From the NCBI GenBank assembly GCA_965248545.1, contig OZ252110.1, positions 1,488,001 to 1,552,000 on the forward strand: 64,000 nucleotides of DNA, given 5' to 3'. Positions 21,638 to 31,907 of the stretch are shown one piece after another (within the stretch, counting starts at the first letter, position 1; every line of letters starts with the position of its first letter). The notes beneath the pieces were generated by a model, which had not been told where the DNA came from, did no database searches, and worked only from the letters and a program-made list of their open reading frames with translations. This stretch comes from Alteromonas_E sp965248545. GTDB taxonomy: Bacteria > Pseudomonadota > Gammaproteobacteria > Enterobacterales > Alteromonadaceae. The position numbers and the translations under genes are program-made.

Positions 21638-22705
21638 CTAAGGGGTGGCCACCAGCGCTCCGTGGCGCACTAATTCACTCGAGCGCGTTATCATCGCATA
21701 ACTGGCTTTTTCAAATGTTTTAAATACCACCAGCTCACCAATTTTGATTGCCGGCTGCTGAATTGTGCGTCCATCATCAAAAGCGCTGCGCAACAAACCG
21801 GTTTCACCTTCGTATTTTGGATCTTGGCCGTCATAAATGGTTGGACCTTCCATGTAGATACCCAATACGGTACCCGCTTCGACCTCCCGCTCGCCTAGGT
21901 CAACAATGACGACATCGTGTTTGCCGAGTAAACCTCGCTGGTGAAGATTGCCAACCACTTCTCCTTTCGCTCTCGGGTTCGCAGGGATTAACTGCATATC
22001 TTGCGGTGCTTGCTTCGATGGCGTGTATAGCCGATCGCCTCGCTCTGCTTCATAGTTGCTTTGCTTCACGCGAACTAACCACTGCTCATCAGGCTGAACT
22101 TCAGTCAGTGTGCCATCTGCCACGTGACGCACCTGAAAACCAATGGGGTTGCCAAAACGATCAAACACCTCGTTTTGTTTCCGCACGATCACGTATTCAT
22201 CAGATTTTCTGCCTCGCGCTTTGGCCAACACGATGTCATCCGAGACAAAGCGAATGTCTCCTTGATTATTGCCCAGAATGTGCGGCAAACGTTCATAGTC
22301 CGATTCAGACATAATCATATCGTTGTTTAGGTAAGGTGATATTGCTTCCCATGGCAATAAGGGTATCGCGCCCGTTTTGGTGGAGCTCTGCGCACTGGGA
22401 GATAGGCTGATTTTGCGCTTGTCCGGTCGCTCTACTACTATCATTGGTTCGCCGTTTTGCCATTGCAAAATCAGGGTGTCACCTGGGTAGATCAAATGCG
22501 GATTAACGATTTGTGTGTTCGTACGCCAAAGTTCTGGCCACAACCAAGGTTGATCAAGAAACAGGCTAGAAATATCCCACAGAGTGTCACCTTGTTGGAC
22601 GACGTAGCGTTCCGGCGCACTTTCCTTTACTTGAATCTGCTGTGCAAGGCACCACATTGGTACAAATAGGGCTAGCAGAATCACTCTTGCGGTTCGTTTA
22701 AACAT
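21638..22705 (-). CDS. Exported LysM-domain protein
   Basis: 355 residues with a signal peptide (MFKRTARVILLALFVPMWCLA) and one LysM peptidoglycan-binding domain at about 33-80 (YVVQQGDTLWDISSLFLDQPWLWPEL..IYPGDTL). The rest has beta-rich segments without a catalytic motif I know. The same gene sits before dprA in Shewanella and relatives. It is probably a periplasmic wall-binding protein; no activity is known to me. A GAGGAAGGT site precedes the ATG. It is divergent from def across a 205-bp region with a long inverted repeat. Confidence 0.88.
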   Translation of the reverse strand: MFKRTARVILLALFVPMWCLAQQIQVKESAPERYVVQQGDTLWDISSLFLDQPWLWPELWRTNTQIVNPHLIYPGDTLILQWQNGEPMIVVERPDKRKISLSPSAQSSTKTGAIPLLPWEAISPYLNNDMIMSESDYERLPHILGNNQGDIRFVSDDIVLAKARGRKSDEYVIVRKQNEVFDRFGNPIGFQVRHVADGTLTEVQPDEQWLVRVKQSNYEAERGDRLYTPSKQAPQDMQLIPANPRAKGEVVGNLHQRGLLGKHDVVIVDLGEREVEAGTVLGIYMEGPTIYDGQDPKYEGETGLLRSAFDDGRTIQQPAIKIGELVVFKTFEKASYAMITRSSELVRHGALVATP

Positions 22706-22750
22706 ACCTTCCTCGTAAGGTTGTGTATTGTGCTGTGCGAATTATCGCAA

Positions 22751-22833
22751 CGCGATTATTCTAGTATCGGTCACAGGACGAGATACCTAAGAAATCCCAC
22801 ACCTAATGACCGATATACGCTAGAATAATAGCG
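22751..22833. repeat. Imperfect inverted repeat between the LysM gene and def
   Basis: Arms 22751-22773 and 22807-22833 pair over ATTATTCTAG and TCGGTCA, separated by 33 nt. Each arm carries TAGAATAAT facing the gene on its side, so the palindrome looks like a symmetrical divergent regulatory region. There is no T-run, so not a terminator. Confidence 0.55.
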
Positions 22834-22910
22834 ATGTACACCATGTAAAGCGTGTTATGCCACGTTTAGTATGGGAATTGATACTGAATTAAAGTGTAGT
22901 TGAAAAAATC

Positions 22911-23420
22911 ATGGCAATATTAGAAGTCTTACGTTTTCCCGATGAGCGCCTCAGAACAGTCGCTGAACCCGTTGAAAAAGTCGACGCAGAGATCAAACAA
23001 TTAGTCGATGACATGTTCGAGACCATGCGCGATGAAAATGGCATCGGACTAGCTGCCTCGCAAATCAATGTGCACAAGCGTGTTGTGGTCATGGATGTTT
23101 CAGAAGAACAAAACGAACCACGTGTCTTTATCAACCCGGAAATTGTCGAGAAACGCGGCAACACCATTAGCGAAGAAGGCTGTTTGTCGGTACCCGGCAA
23201 TTACGCCAAAGTAGATCGTGCCGAATGGGTTAAGGTGCAAGCGTTGGACTCAGACGGTAATCCCTTTGAACTTGAAGCCGAAGGTTTACTTGCGATTTGT
23301 ATCCAGCACGAGTTGGATCACCTTAAAGGCGTGTTGTTCGTTGATTACCTCTCACCATTGAAACGTCAACGCATTCGCAAAAAATTAGAAAAAGAAGCTC
23401 GGTTGGCGGCGCGCGCATAG
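22911..23420 (+). CDS. def: Peptide deformylase
   Basis: Removes the formyl group from the N-terminal methionine of nascent proteins; Fe2+ enzyme at the ribosome exit. 169 residues as in E. coli. All three motifs are intact: GIGLAASQ (about 44-51), EEGCLSVPG with the metal cysteine (about 87-95) and QHELDHLKG with the HExxH metal site (about 132-140). It is first of def-fmt-rsmB-trkA; the fmt ATG follows its stop by 1 bp. Confidence 0.97.
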   Translation: MAILEVLRFPDERLRTVAEPVEKVDAEIKQLVDDMFETMRDENGIGLAASQINVHKRVVVMDVSEEQNEPRVFINPEIVEKRGNTISEEGCLSVPGNYAKVDRAEWVKVQALDSDGNPFELEAEGLLAICIQHELDHLKGVLFVDYLSPLKRQRIRKKLEKEARLAARA

Positions 23421-23421
23421 C

Positions 23422-24369
23422 ATGACAAAACCATCATCGCTTCGCATCGTATTTGCGGGAACCCCTGATTTCGCAGCAAAACACCTCGCCGCGATTCTAC
23501 AATCCGAACATCAAGTTGTTGCTGTCTACTCCCAACCGGACCGGCCTGCTGGTCGGGGTAAAAAGCTACAAGCCAGTGCGGTAAAGCAACTGGCTCTTGA
23601 ACATGCGCTGCCCGTATATCAACCCGAAACACTCAAAACTGCAGAGCAACAGCAAGTACTTGCGGAGTTGAATGCCGATGTAATGGTAGTTGTGGCGTAT
23701 GGTCTGATACTACCGAAGACCATTCTTGATACCCCGCGCTTTGGTTGCCTTAATGTTCACGGTTCTATTTTACCGCTATGGCGCGGTGCGGCACCCATTC
23801 AGCGCTCGATATGGGCCGGAGATACTCACAGTGGTGTCACCATAATGCAAATGGACGAAGGCCTCGATACCGGTGATATGCTGCATATCGCTAAAACACC
23901 GATCTCGCCAGACGACACCTCAGCAAGTTTATACGCCAAATTAGCAGAGCTTGGTCCTACTGCGCTGTTGCATACGCTAAACCATTTATCTGATTTGAGC
24001 CCAGAGCCTCAAAACGACGCACTCGCAACCTACGCGAAAAAACTCAGTAAGGAAGAAGCTAAACTTGATTGGTCATTGTCCGCTGCGCAATTGGAGCGAA
24101 ACGTGAGAGCCTTCAATCCGTGGCCAGCTGCATGGTTTCAACTCAATCAACAACCCATTAAGGTATGGTCTGCCATTGTTGAGCCAGAAACAGTTAAAGA
24201 TGAACCTGGAACGATAGTGAGTGCCAACAAACAAGGCATTAAGATCGCAACAAGCGATGGATTATTTGTGATTACTCAATTGCAAATTCCGGGTAAAAAA
24301 CCGGCTGCCGTCGTCGATGTTTTAAATGCGCGCTCAGATTGGTTCGAACTAGGGTTACGATTAGACTAA
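23422..24369 (+). CDS. fmt: Methionyl-tRNA formyltransferase
   Basis: Formylates Met-tRNA(fMet) from 10-formyl-THF, the partner step to Def. 315 residues (E. coli 315). The catalytic domain has FAGTPDFAAKHL and NVHGSILPLWRGAAPIQRSI with the Asn-His pair; the tail domain is the tRNA-binding OB fold. The stop overlaps the next start (TAATG), so rsmB is coupled. Confidence 0.97.
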   Translation: MTKPSSLRIVFAGTPDFAAKHLAAILQSEHQVVAVYSQPDRPAGRGKKLQASAVKQLALEHALPVYQPETLKTAEQQQVLAELNADVMVVVAYGLILPKTILDTPRFGCLNVHGSILPLWRGAAPIQRSIWAGDTHSGVTIMQMDEGLDTGDMLHIAKTPISPDDTSASLYAKLAELGPTALLHTLNHLSDLSPEPQNDALATYAKKLSKEEAKLDWSLSAAQLERNVRAFNPWPAAWFQLNQQPIKVWSAIVEPETVKDEPGTIVSANKQGIKIATSDGLFVITQLQIPGKKPAAVVDVLNARSDWFELGLRLD

Positions 24370-25682
24370 TGACTAACAATACCGCTGTTAGGCTCCGCCG
24401 AGATTGTGCGAAGTTACTGTTCGCGATTTTGGAACAAGGCCAGTCAAGTCGACATGTGTTAAGCGATCTGCAATCGCAATATGCTGATGCTCGCGACAAA
24501 GCTTGGCTGCAAGAAATGGCGTTCGGCTGTCTACGCCAGTTACCCACTCTGCAATTTTGGTTACGTCAATTGCTGCAGAAGCCACTTAAAGGCAATAAAA
24601 AAGTCATTGAGCATTTGCTGATGGTCGGCTTATATCAATTGGCGTATTCACGCGTATCAGAACATGCCGCTATTTCGGAAACAGTCAATGCGTGTAAATC
24701 GCTTCAAGCAGACAAATTGCGCGGGTTAGTTAACGCAATTTTACGCGAGTTTCAGCGCAGTGATCTTCGCGAACAAAAACCAGATAACCCAGCAGCCCAA
24801 GCTGGAATGGCAAATTGGATATATAAGTCTTTAGCGCAAGCATACCCAGAACAATTGGACACAATCATCGAAGCAACGAATGCCAAAGCACCTCTGTGGT
24901 TAAGGGTTAACTCCCAACAAACGCAATTAGCAACGTTTTGTTTAGCACTTGAAGAAAAGGGTATCGGCTTCCAAACAACACAAGAACAACCGGACGCCGT
25001 GATTTTGGACCAATATGCCGATGTGACAGCTCTGCCAGGCTATGATGCAGGTTGGTTTGCTGTCCAAGATGGCGCAGCCCAACTGGCCGTTGACTATCTG
25101 CAGCCTCAAGCAGGAGACCGAATTCTTGATTGCTGCGCGGCCCCCGGGGGCAAAACCTGTCACATACTGGAACGCCAACCGAACATTGACTGCACGGCGC
25201 TCGACAACGACGAATATCGCTTAGAACGCGTAAGCGCCAATCTCAAGCGACTAAAACACAGTGCATCAATTGTGTGCGGAGATGCGAGTAAGCCAGAAGA
25301 TTGGTGGAATGGCCAAAAATTCGACAGAATCCTGCTAGACGCCCCTTGTTCTGCGACTGGCGTGATCCGTCGACACCCGGATATTCGGTGGCTCCGGAAA
25401 CAAAGTGATATTGACGTATTGGTTGGACTTCAAGCGCAAATTCTAGAAAACCTATGGCCATTGCTCAAAGCAGGTGGAACATTGTTGTACGCCACCTGCT
25501 CTATCCTTCCTCGAGAGAACCACCAGCAAATTGAGCGATTTTTATCTGAACATGCAGATGCGACTTTAGATAACACCATGCTGCAAGGTTCATCACCTCA
25601 TTCGATCGGCAGGCAAATATTGCCTGGAGAGCAACAAATGGATGGTTTCTATTACGCCAGACTGCTAAAGTCAAAGAGATAA
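24369..25682 (+). CDS. rsmB: 16S rRNA (cytosine-967-C5) methyltransferase
   Basis: SAM-dependent m5C967 methyltransferase of 16S rRNA. 437 residues from the ATG that overlaps the fmt stop; an upstream GTG frame would add 10 residues inside fmt. An N-terminal NusB-like RNA-binding domain (about 1-140) is followed by the methyltransferase domain with CCAAPGGKTCH, DAPCSATGVIRRHPD and the catalytic cysteine in YATCSILPREN. E. coli RsmB is 429 residues. Confidence 0.96.
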   Translation: MTNNTAVRLRRDCAKLLFAILEQGQSSRHVLSDLQSQYADARDKAWLQEMAFGCLRQLPTLQFWLRQLLQKPLKGNKKVIEHLLMVGLYQLAYSRVSEHAAISETVNACKSLQADKLRGLVNAILREFQRSDLREQKPDNPAAQAGMANWIYKSLAQAYPEQLDTIIEATNAKAPLWLRVNSQQTQLATFCLALEEKGIGFQTTQEQPDAVILDQYADVTALPGYDAGWFAVQDGAAQLAVDYLQPQAGDRILDCCAAPGGKTCHILERQPNIDCTALDNDEYRLERVSANLKRLKHSASIVCGDASKPEDWWNGQKFDRILLDAPCSATGVIRRHPDIRWLRKQSDIDVLVGLQAQILENLWPLLKAGGTLLYATCSILPRENHQQIERFLSEHADATLDNTMLQGSSPHSIGRQILPGEQQMDGFYYARLLKSKR

Positions 25683-25741
25683 GAATAAAAAATTCGTTTG
25701 CGCCCAAACAGATAGATGAAGGCGCTATGAGTGAGTAACGC

Positions 25742-27121
25742 ATGAAGATTATCATTGTGGGTGCTGGTCAAGTGGGCGGCACACTCGCCGAAAACCTGGT
25801 GGGCGAGAAAAACGAAATAACAGTAATTGACGCGAATGCAGAGACCTTGCGTGAACTCCAAGATCGCTTGGATTTGAAAGTCGTTACAGGTGTTGGTTCA
25901 TACCCTGATGTATTGCGTCAAGCAGGCGCTGAAGACGCTGACATGCTCATTGCGGTTACCAACAGTGATGAAAGCAATATGATGGCCTGCCAAGTTGCTC
26001 ACTCTTTATTTAACACGCCATCCAAGATCGCTAGGGTTCGCTCCGAAGAGTATCTTTTGTTTCAAGACGATCTATTCAAACCAACCGATATTCCAATTGA
26101 CCATGTTATTGCGCCCGAGCAATTAGTAACCAAAGCGATCAAACGCTTGATTGATTATCCAGGGGCCCTGCAGGTAGTTGAGTTTGCAGATGGCAACGCG
26201 AGTCTTGTTGCCGTTAAAGCATATTATGGCGGGTTATTGGTTGGGCATGCGTTGTCGGCGCTCAAAGAACACATGCCAAACGTCGAAACTAGGGTTGCTG
26301 CTATCTATCGACGCGGCCGACCGATTCGCCCTTTGGGAACCACTATTATTGAAGCGGACGATGAAGTGTTCTTTATCGCCGCAACCAAACACATTCGCGC
26401 TGTAATGAGCGAGTTACAGAAGTTAGAGTCAAGCTACAAGCGCATCATGATCGCCGGAGGTGGATTAATTGGTGCGGGACTTGCCAAACGATTGGAACAC
26501 AAACACAACGTAAAGCTTATTGAGTACAATCAGGAAAGGGCGCGCTATCTGTCTGCCCATCTCGACAAAACAATCGTGTTCAGCGGTGACGCGTCAGATG
26601 CGGAGTTACTGTCTGAGGAGAACGTTGAACAAGTAGACGCATTCATCGCGGTTACCAATGATGACGAAGCCAACATCATGTCTGCCATGTTAGCTAAACG
26701 TATGGGTGCCAAGAAAACCATGGTGCTAATCCAACGCAGCGCATATGTAGATCTCGTGCAAGGCGGTGAAATTGATATTGCTGTATCGCCACAGCAGGCG
26801 ACGATTTCGGCACTACTGACACACGTTCGTCGTGGCGACATTGTAAATGTATACTCATTGAGGCGCGGTGCTGCTGAGGCTATCGAAGCGATTGCTCATG
26901 GTGATAAGAGCACTTCAAAAGTTGTTGGCCGGGAAATCCGCGAAATAAAACTACCGCCGGGTACCACAATTGGTGCAATCGTCAGAAATGACGAAGTTAT
27001 CATCGCGCACAGTGACACGGTAATTGAAGCCGATGATCACGTCATTTTGTTTTTGGTTGATAAGAAGTTTATTGGTGATGTGGAGAAACTGTTCCAACCA
27101 AGTGCATTCTTCTTTGGATAG
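25742..27121 (+). CDS. trkA: Trk potassium uptake regulator TrkA
   Basis: Cytosolic NAD-binding subunit that gates the TrkH potassium channel. 459 residues (E. coli 458). Two RCK_N Rossmann domains are visible: IIVGAGQVGGTLAENL at about 3-18 and IMIAGGGLIGAGLAKRLE at about 234-251, each followed by a TrkA_C domain. It follows rsmB by 59 bp without a terminator, as in E. coli, and converges on its partner trkH, 12 bp apart. Confidence 0.97.
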   Translation: MKIIIVGAGQVGGTLAENLVGEKNEITVIDANAETLRELQDRLDLKVVTGVGSYPDVLRQAGAEDADMLIAVTNSDESNMMACQVAHSLFNTPSKIARVRSEEYLLFQDDLFKPTDIPIDHVIAPEQLVTKAIKRLIDYPGALQVVEFADGNASLVAVKAYYGGLLVGHALSALKEHMPNVETRVAAIYRRGRPIRPLGTTIIEADDEVFFIAATKHIRAVMSELQKLESSYKRIMIAGGGLIGAGLAKRLEHKHNVKLIEYNQERARYLSAHLDKTIVFSGDASDAELLSEENVEQVDAFIAVTNDDEANIMSAMLAKRMGAKKTMVLIQRSAYVDLVQGGEIDIAVSPQQATISALLTHVRRGDIVNVYSLRRGAAEAIEAIAHGDKSTSKVVGREIREIKLPPGTTIGAIVRNDEVIIAHSDTVIEADDHVILFLVDKKFIGDVEKLFQPSAFFFG

Positions 27122-27133
27122 CGTTTCAACCGT

Positions 27134-28585
27134 TTAACTGCGCCAGAATGTCGGCGAGAACAATACCAGTAGTGAAAAGATTTCCAAACGTCCAAATAGC
27201 ATCGCCAAAACCAGCAGCCATTTACCCGTATCACTGACATCCGCATACGTACCGGCCACAGTACCTAAACCCGGACCTAGATTGTTCAATGTCGCAGCGG
27301 TAGCAGTAAAGGCGGTGATATCATCGAGACCAGTAGCAATTAAGCCAATCATGATCACCACAAACACAATTGCGTACGCGGAGAAGAATCCCCACACAGC
27401 TTCTACTACTCGGTCAGGCATTGAGCGGTCTCCGAGTTTGACGGCATATACTGCTCTGGGATGAATAAGACGGTCGACTTCTCGTTTTCCTTGAAGAAAC
27501 AACAAGAACACGCGGATGACCTTCAAACCACCGCCAGTTGAACCCGCACAGCCACCGATAAAACTGGCGAAAATCAACATTATCGGTAAATAAGACGGCC
27601 ATTCAGAAAAGTTTGTCGTTGCGAATCCGGCTGTGGTGCTGATTGAAACCGCCTGTAACATCGCTTGGTCGAGGGCCGTCTCTGCTGTGTCGTAGTAGTT
27701 ATTCCCTACCAGCACCAAAAAACACACCGTAATCAAGGTAAATTGAATGGCAAAAAACGCTTTGAATTCGGGATCGCGCCAATACCCATTCAGGGAACGC
27801 GAAGTCGCTGCTGCAAAGTGCAAGGAAAAATTCAGCGCCGCAATCCACAGGAAGACGACGCAAACAATATTAACCACAGGGCTATTGAAATAGCCAAGGC
27901 TCGCATCGTAAGTACTGAATCCACCAATAGCAATTGTCGAGAATGCATGGCAAATGGCATCAAACCAACCCATACCTGCAAACCAATAAGCTATAGTGCA
28001 TGCAGTTGTCAGCGCCAAGTAGATATACCAGAGTTGTTTAGCCGTATCTGCTATACGAGGCGTCATTTTTGAGTCTTTTACAGGCCCAGGAGTCTCGGCT
28101 CGATATAACTGCATGCCGCCGACACCAAGGATCGGCAATATCGCGACCGCCAAGACAATAATTCCCATCCCCCCTAGCCATTGCAGTTGTTGTCGATAGA
28201 ACTGCACGGCTTTGGGTAAATACTCGATCCCCTCAATTACCGTTGCCCCTGTGGTTGTGAGGCCAGAAAACGATTCAAAGAAAGCATCGGTCAAACTCAT
28301 TTCAGGTTGTTCAAGCAACACAAAGGGTAACGCACCAAAACTGGCGAGTACCGTCCAGAAGAGCACAACAATTAGAAAGCCTTCTTTAGCGCGTAAATCA
28401 GAGCGATAATCGCGGTTGGGGTACCAAAATGCGGAGCCCGTGACCACGCATAGGAAAAAGGCGAGGATAAAGGGCAATCCACTTCCATCTTTATAGATCA
28501 GCGACACAATCGCAGGCGGGATCATCGTTACACTAAAAAGTGCAACGAGTAGACCAAGTATTCGGACAATGGACCGATATTGCAT
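27134..28585 (-). CDS. trkH: Trk potassium channel subunit TrkH
   Basis: Inner-membrane K+-translocating subunit. 483 residues, the same as E. coli TrkG/TrkH. Four selectivity-filter-type P-loops follow membrane helices, with glycine-bearing turns such as SGLTTTGATVIEGIEYLP (about 110), AIGGFSTYDASLG (about 220), STTAGFATTNFSEWP (about 317) and LNNLGPGLGTVAG (about 434). The start ATG at 28585 is clear. TrkA is its convergent neighbour. Confidence 0.96.
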   Translation of the reverse strand: MQYRSIVRILGLLVALFSVTMIPPAIVSLIYKDGSGLPFILAFFLCVVTGSAFWYPNRDYRSDLRAKEGFLIVVLFWTVLASFGALPFVLLEQPEMSLTDAFFESFSGLTTTGATVIEGIEYLPKAVQFYRQQLQWLGGMGIIVLAVAILPILGVGGMQLYRAETPGPVKDSKMTPRIADTAKQLWYIYLALTTACTIAYWFAGMGWFDAICHAFSTIAIGGFSTYDASLGYFNSPVVNIVCVVFLWIAALNFSLHFAAATSRSLNGYWRDPEFKAFFAIQFTLITVCFLVLVGNNYYDTAETALDQAMLQAVSISTTAGFATTNFSEWPSYLPIMLIFASFIGGCAGSTGGGLKVIRVFLLFLQGKREVDRLIHPRAVYAVKLGDRSMPDRVVEAVWGFFSAYAIVFVVIMIGLIATGLDDITAFTATAATLNNLGPGLGTVAGTYADVSDTGKWLLVLAMLFGRLEIFSLLVLFSPTFWRS

Positions 28586-29100
28586 GCCGCTGAAACATCC
28601 AACAAGCGAAGGGATAATAGTCAGATTATGGTGATAAGCTCCGAAAACTTAAAGTGTTTTATTACATAACACCAAAAAAACCGTTGTTTCGTTATATTCA
28701 GCTATATACCCCGTCATTGTTAGCTTATGCCAATAGGACAGGTATAAAGCTGAGCAAATGTTAAAAAATTATTAACAACACCTGTTTACAACACAAATTT
28801 TTGTGGTAGATTTTTCAGCCCTGTTTGAAAAATCATCAGATCGTCCAAACAGAATATCCACAGGATAAAAAAACAACAATAATGGTCATTGCGTTTTAGC
28901 GTTTCCACTAAAAAGCATTTAAATTCACACACTTGAGCGAAATTTACTTCGCTGTCGCAGGTGGTGAGATCGTTTTATTCCATACTTTGATCACAGACTT
29001 ATCCACAGCTGCTCACGATCCCACCGATCAGACGTTGCGACATAGTTTTGCCGTCTCAGATGTGGCATCCTAGGCTCGCTATTTGATTGGAAAAATTCTC
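28586..29100. other. trkH-polA intergenic region, no gene seen
   Basis: 515 bp of AT-rich sequence divergent between trkH and polA. It holds one consensus DnaA box (listed), a second one-mismatch box at 28854-28862 (ATATCCACA) and a perfect 9-bp inverted repeat (28809-28817 GATTTTTCA with 28826-28834 TGAAAAATC) without a T-run. No open frame with a ribosome site was found. Confidence 0.5.
28999..29007 (+). promoter_or_regulatory. DnaA box upstream of polA
   Basis: TTATCCACA, the high-affinity DnaA 9-mer, about 95 bp before the polA ATG. It could titrate DnaA or tie polA expression to initiation. A single box may also be chance. Confidence 0.45.
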
Positions 29101-31875
29101 ATGTCTAACGATTCAAAACCACCATTTATTTTGGTTGATGGTTCTTCATATCTATTCCGCGCCTTCCACGGGCTGCCGCCTCTGACAAACTCAAAAGGCC
29201 AAGACACCGGCGCTATATATGGCGTGATCAATATGTTGAAGAGTCTCATCAAAGAGTATCAACCCACGCATATTGCGGTTGTTTTTGATGCGAAGGGAAA
29301 GACATTTCGAGACGATATCTATCCAGAATACAAAGCTAATCGCCCCCCGATGCCCGAAGAACTGCGCAGTCAAATTGCGCCACTTCACGAGATTATAAAG
29401 GCAATGGGGTTGCCAATCATTGTGGAGCCGAACGTTGAAGCGGACGATGTGATCGGTACGTTAGCCAAACAAGCGTCAGACTTAGGTATTGATACCCTCA
29501 TCAGCACCGGCGATAAAGACATGGCGCAATTGGTCAATGAACATGTGACATTGATCAATACAATGAACAACCAAAAAATGAACATACAAGGGGTCAATGA
29601 GAAGTTTGGTGTTCCGCCAGAGCTGATTATTGACTTTCTAGCACTCAAGGGCGACAAGGTCGACAACATTCCGGGTGTACCCGGTATCGGCGACAAAAGC
29701 GCTCAAGGACTGCTAAATGGAATTGGTGGTATTGATGCGATCTATGCCAACCTCGATAAAATTGCAGAATTGAGCTTTCGGGGTGCGAAAACGCTCGGTG
29801 CCAAAATGGCTGAGTTTGAAGAGCAAGCCAAGCTTTCCTATGTATTGGCGACCATCGCCCTCGATCTAACGTTAGAAGAGACGCCACATACTCTAATGCC
29901 ATCAGAGCCAGATAACGCAGCACTGGCAACATTATTTGCAGAATACGAGTTTAAGCGTTGGTCTCAAGAAATCGCCAAGCAGTTAGACGGAGCAGCCACT
30001 AACATCGCGTCAGCCGATAAAGATGATGCTAGCAATTCTGCATCAACGTCATCCACGTTTGAAAAAGGTGATTACGAAGTCGTTTTGACTGAAGCACAAC
30101 TCGACCAATGGATAGAGACACTGCGATCCAGCGATGTTTTCGCAGTTGACACAGAAACAACGAGTCTGAATTACATGCAGGCTGAACTTGTTGGGCTGTC
30201 ATTTTGCAGCCAACGAGGAAAAGCTGCCTACGTGCCAGTTAGCCACGATTACCCGGGGGCCCCTGAACAACTGGATCGCGCATTGGTTTTAGATAAATTA
30301 AAACCTCTACTCGAAGACCCGGCACTCAAGAAAATTGGTCAACACATTAAGTACGACATGAATGTGTTAGCGAACTACGATATAAAACTAACGGGCGTTG
30401 TCTACGACACCATGCTCGAATCCTATGTTTTCAATAGTGTTGCGTCACGACACGACATGGATTCACTGGCGTTGGCTTATCTTGGGCATTCTACGATTTC
30501 GTTTGAGAGCATTGCGGGTAAAGGTGCTAAGCAACTCACCTTTAACCAAATTGCCCTAGAAGAAGCCGCCCCTTATGCGGCAGAAGACGCAGAAGTGACT
30601 CTCGCTCTACACGAACAATTGTGGTCACAGCTATCACCTGAATCTGATTTAAAAACGGTCTATCAAACCATCGAACAACCTCTAATTGAAATCCTAGCCG
30701 GGATGGAACAAACCGGAGTTTTGATCGATAGCCAGCAACTAAATCAGCAGTCACAGGATTTAGCTCAACGCATTATGGCGCTTGAGAAAGCCGTGCACGA
30801 AACAGCTGGGGAAGCCTTCAACCTCAGTTCTACCAAGCAGTTGCAACACATTTTGTTTGACAAGATGTCGCTGCCAGTGATTAAGAAAACGCCGAAAGGC
30901 GCACCATCAACGTCAGAAGAAGTACTACAAGAACTGGCATTAGAGTACGAACTGCCAAAGCAATTAATGGAATACCGCGGCTTAACAAAACTCAAGAATA
31001 CCTATACGGACAAGCTACCAAAAATGATAGACCCGCGCACAGGACGCGTACACACCTCATATCATCAAGCGGTAACTGCAACGGGTCGGCTGTCGTCGAC
31101 CGACCCAAACCTACAGAATATTCCGATTCGAACGGAAGAAGGACGCCGAGTTCGCCAAGCGTTTGTACCCCGCCCTGGATACAAGATTGTCGCAGCAGAC
31201 TATTCACAAATAGAGCTGCGAATCATGGCGCATTTGTCTGGTGATAAAGGTTTACAGCACGCTTTTGCAAATGGGCTTGATGTCCACGCGGCCACCGCAG
31301 CCGAGGTCTTTGGTGTTAGCCTAGAAGACGTATCTTCAGACCAGCGCCGAAGTGCTAAGGCGATCAACTTCGGCTTAATTTATGGTATGTCAGCCTTTGG
31401 TCTGGCCAAACAACTGAATATTCCCCGCCATGAAGCGCAACACTACATGGATACCTACTTCGAGCGTTATCCTGGGGTGTTAACCTATATGGATGAAACA
31501 AGAGAAAAAGCTAAACAACAAGGTTTTGTAAGCACAGTATTTGGACGTCGACTGTATTTGCCCGATCTCTCATCCAGCAATGGCGCACGCAGAAAAGGCG
31601 CCGAACGAGCTGCGATAAACGCACCAATGCAGGGAACGGCCGCAGATATTATTAAGCTGGCTATGATCGCAGTGGATCAGTGGATCAACCAGCAGCAAGC
31701 TGATTCTGTGTATATGATCATGCAAGTGCATGACGAACTCGTTTTTGAAATAAAAGAACAGTTTGTCGACGAATATGCCCAAAATATTACGAAATGTATG
31801 GAACAAGCTGTGTCACTTTCAGTACCGCTAATCGTCGAAGCTGGCGTGGGCATTAACTGGGACGAAGCACACTAG
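29101..31875 (+). CDS. polA: DNA polymerase I
   Basis: Repair and Okazaki-fragment polymerase with 5' nuclease. 924 residues from ATG 29101; a TTG six codons earlier is less likely. The 5'-3' exonuclease fills about 1-290. The 3'-5' exonuclease is intact, with DTETTSL near 354. Polymerase motifs are all present: motif A ADYSQIELRIMAHLSGD, motif B RRSAKAINFGLIYGMSAFG and motif C VHDELVFE. Length is close to E. coli (928). Spot 42 RNA follows, as in Enterobacteria and Vibrio. Confidence 0.97.
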   Translation: MSNDSKPPFILVDGSSYLFRAFHGLPPLTNSKGQDTGAIYGVINMLKSLIKEYQPTHIAVVFDAKGKTFRDDIYPEYKANRPPMPEELRSQIAPLHEIIKAMGLPIIVEPNVEADDVIGTLAKQASDLGIDTLISTGDKDMAQLVNEHVTLINTMNNQKMNIQGVNEKFGVPPELIIDFLALKGDKVDNIPGVPGIGDKSAQGLLNGIGGIDAIYANLDKIAELSFRGAKTLGAKMAEFEEQAKLSYVLATIALDLTLEETPHTLMPSEPDNAALATLFAEYEFKRWSQEIAKQLDGAATNIASADKDDASNSASTSSTFEKGDYEVVLTEAQLDQWIETLRSSDVFAVDTETTSLNYMQAELVGLSFCSQRGKAAYVPVSHDYPGAPEQLDRALVLDKLKPLLEDPALKKIGQHIKYDMNVLANYDIKLTGVVYDTMLESYVFNSVASRHDMDSLALAYLGHSTISFESIAGKGAKQLTFNQIALEEAAPYAAEDAEVTLALHEQLWSQLSPESDLKTVYQTIEQPLIEILAGMEQTGVLIDSQQLNQQSQDLAQRIMALEKAVHETAGEAFNLSSTKQLQHILFDKMSLPVIKKTPKGAPSTSEEVLQELALEYELPKQLMEYRGLTKLKNTYTDKLPKMIDPRTGRVHTSYHQAVTATGRLSSTDPNLQNIPIRTEEGRRVRQAFVPRPGYKIVAADYSQIELRIMAHLSGDKGLQHAFANGLDVHAATAAEVFGVSLEDVSSDQRRSAKAINFGLIYGMSAFGLAKQLNIPRHEAQHYMDTYFERYPGVLTYMDETREKAKQQGFVSTVFGRRLYLPDLSSSNGARRKGAERAAINAPMQGTAADIIKLAMIAVDQWINQQQADSVYMIMQVHDELVFEIKEQFVDEYAQNITKCMEQAVSLSVPLIVEAGVGINWDEAH

Positions 31876-31907
31876 GGAATTAACCAAACGTCACTAAAGC
31901 ACACAAA

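Noticed and set aside
28809..28834. 9-bp inverted repeat before polA as a terminator
   Set aside because: A/T-rich stem, no T-run on either strand; possibly an operator but nothing supports it.
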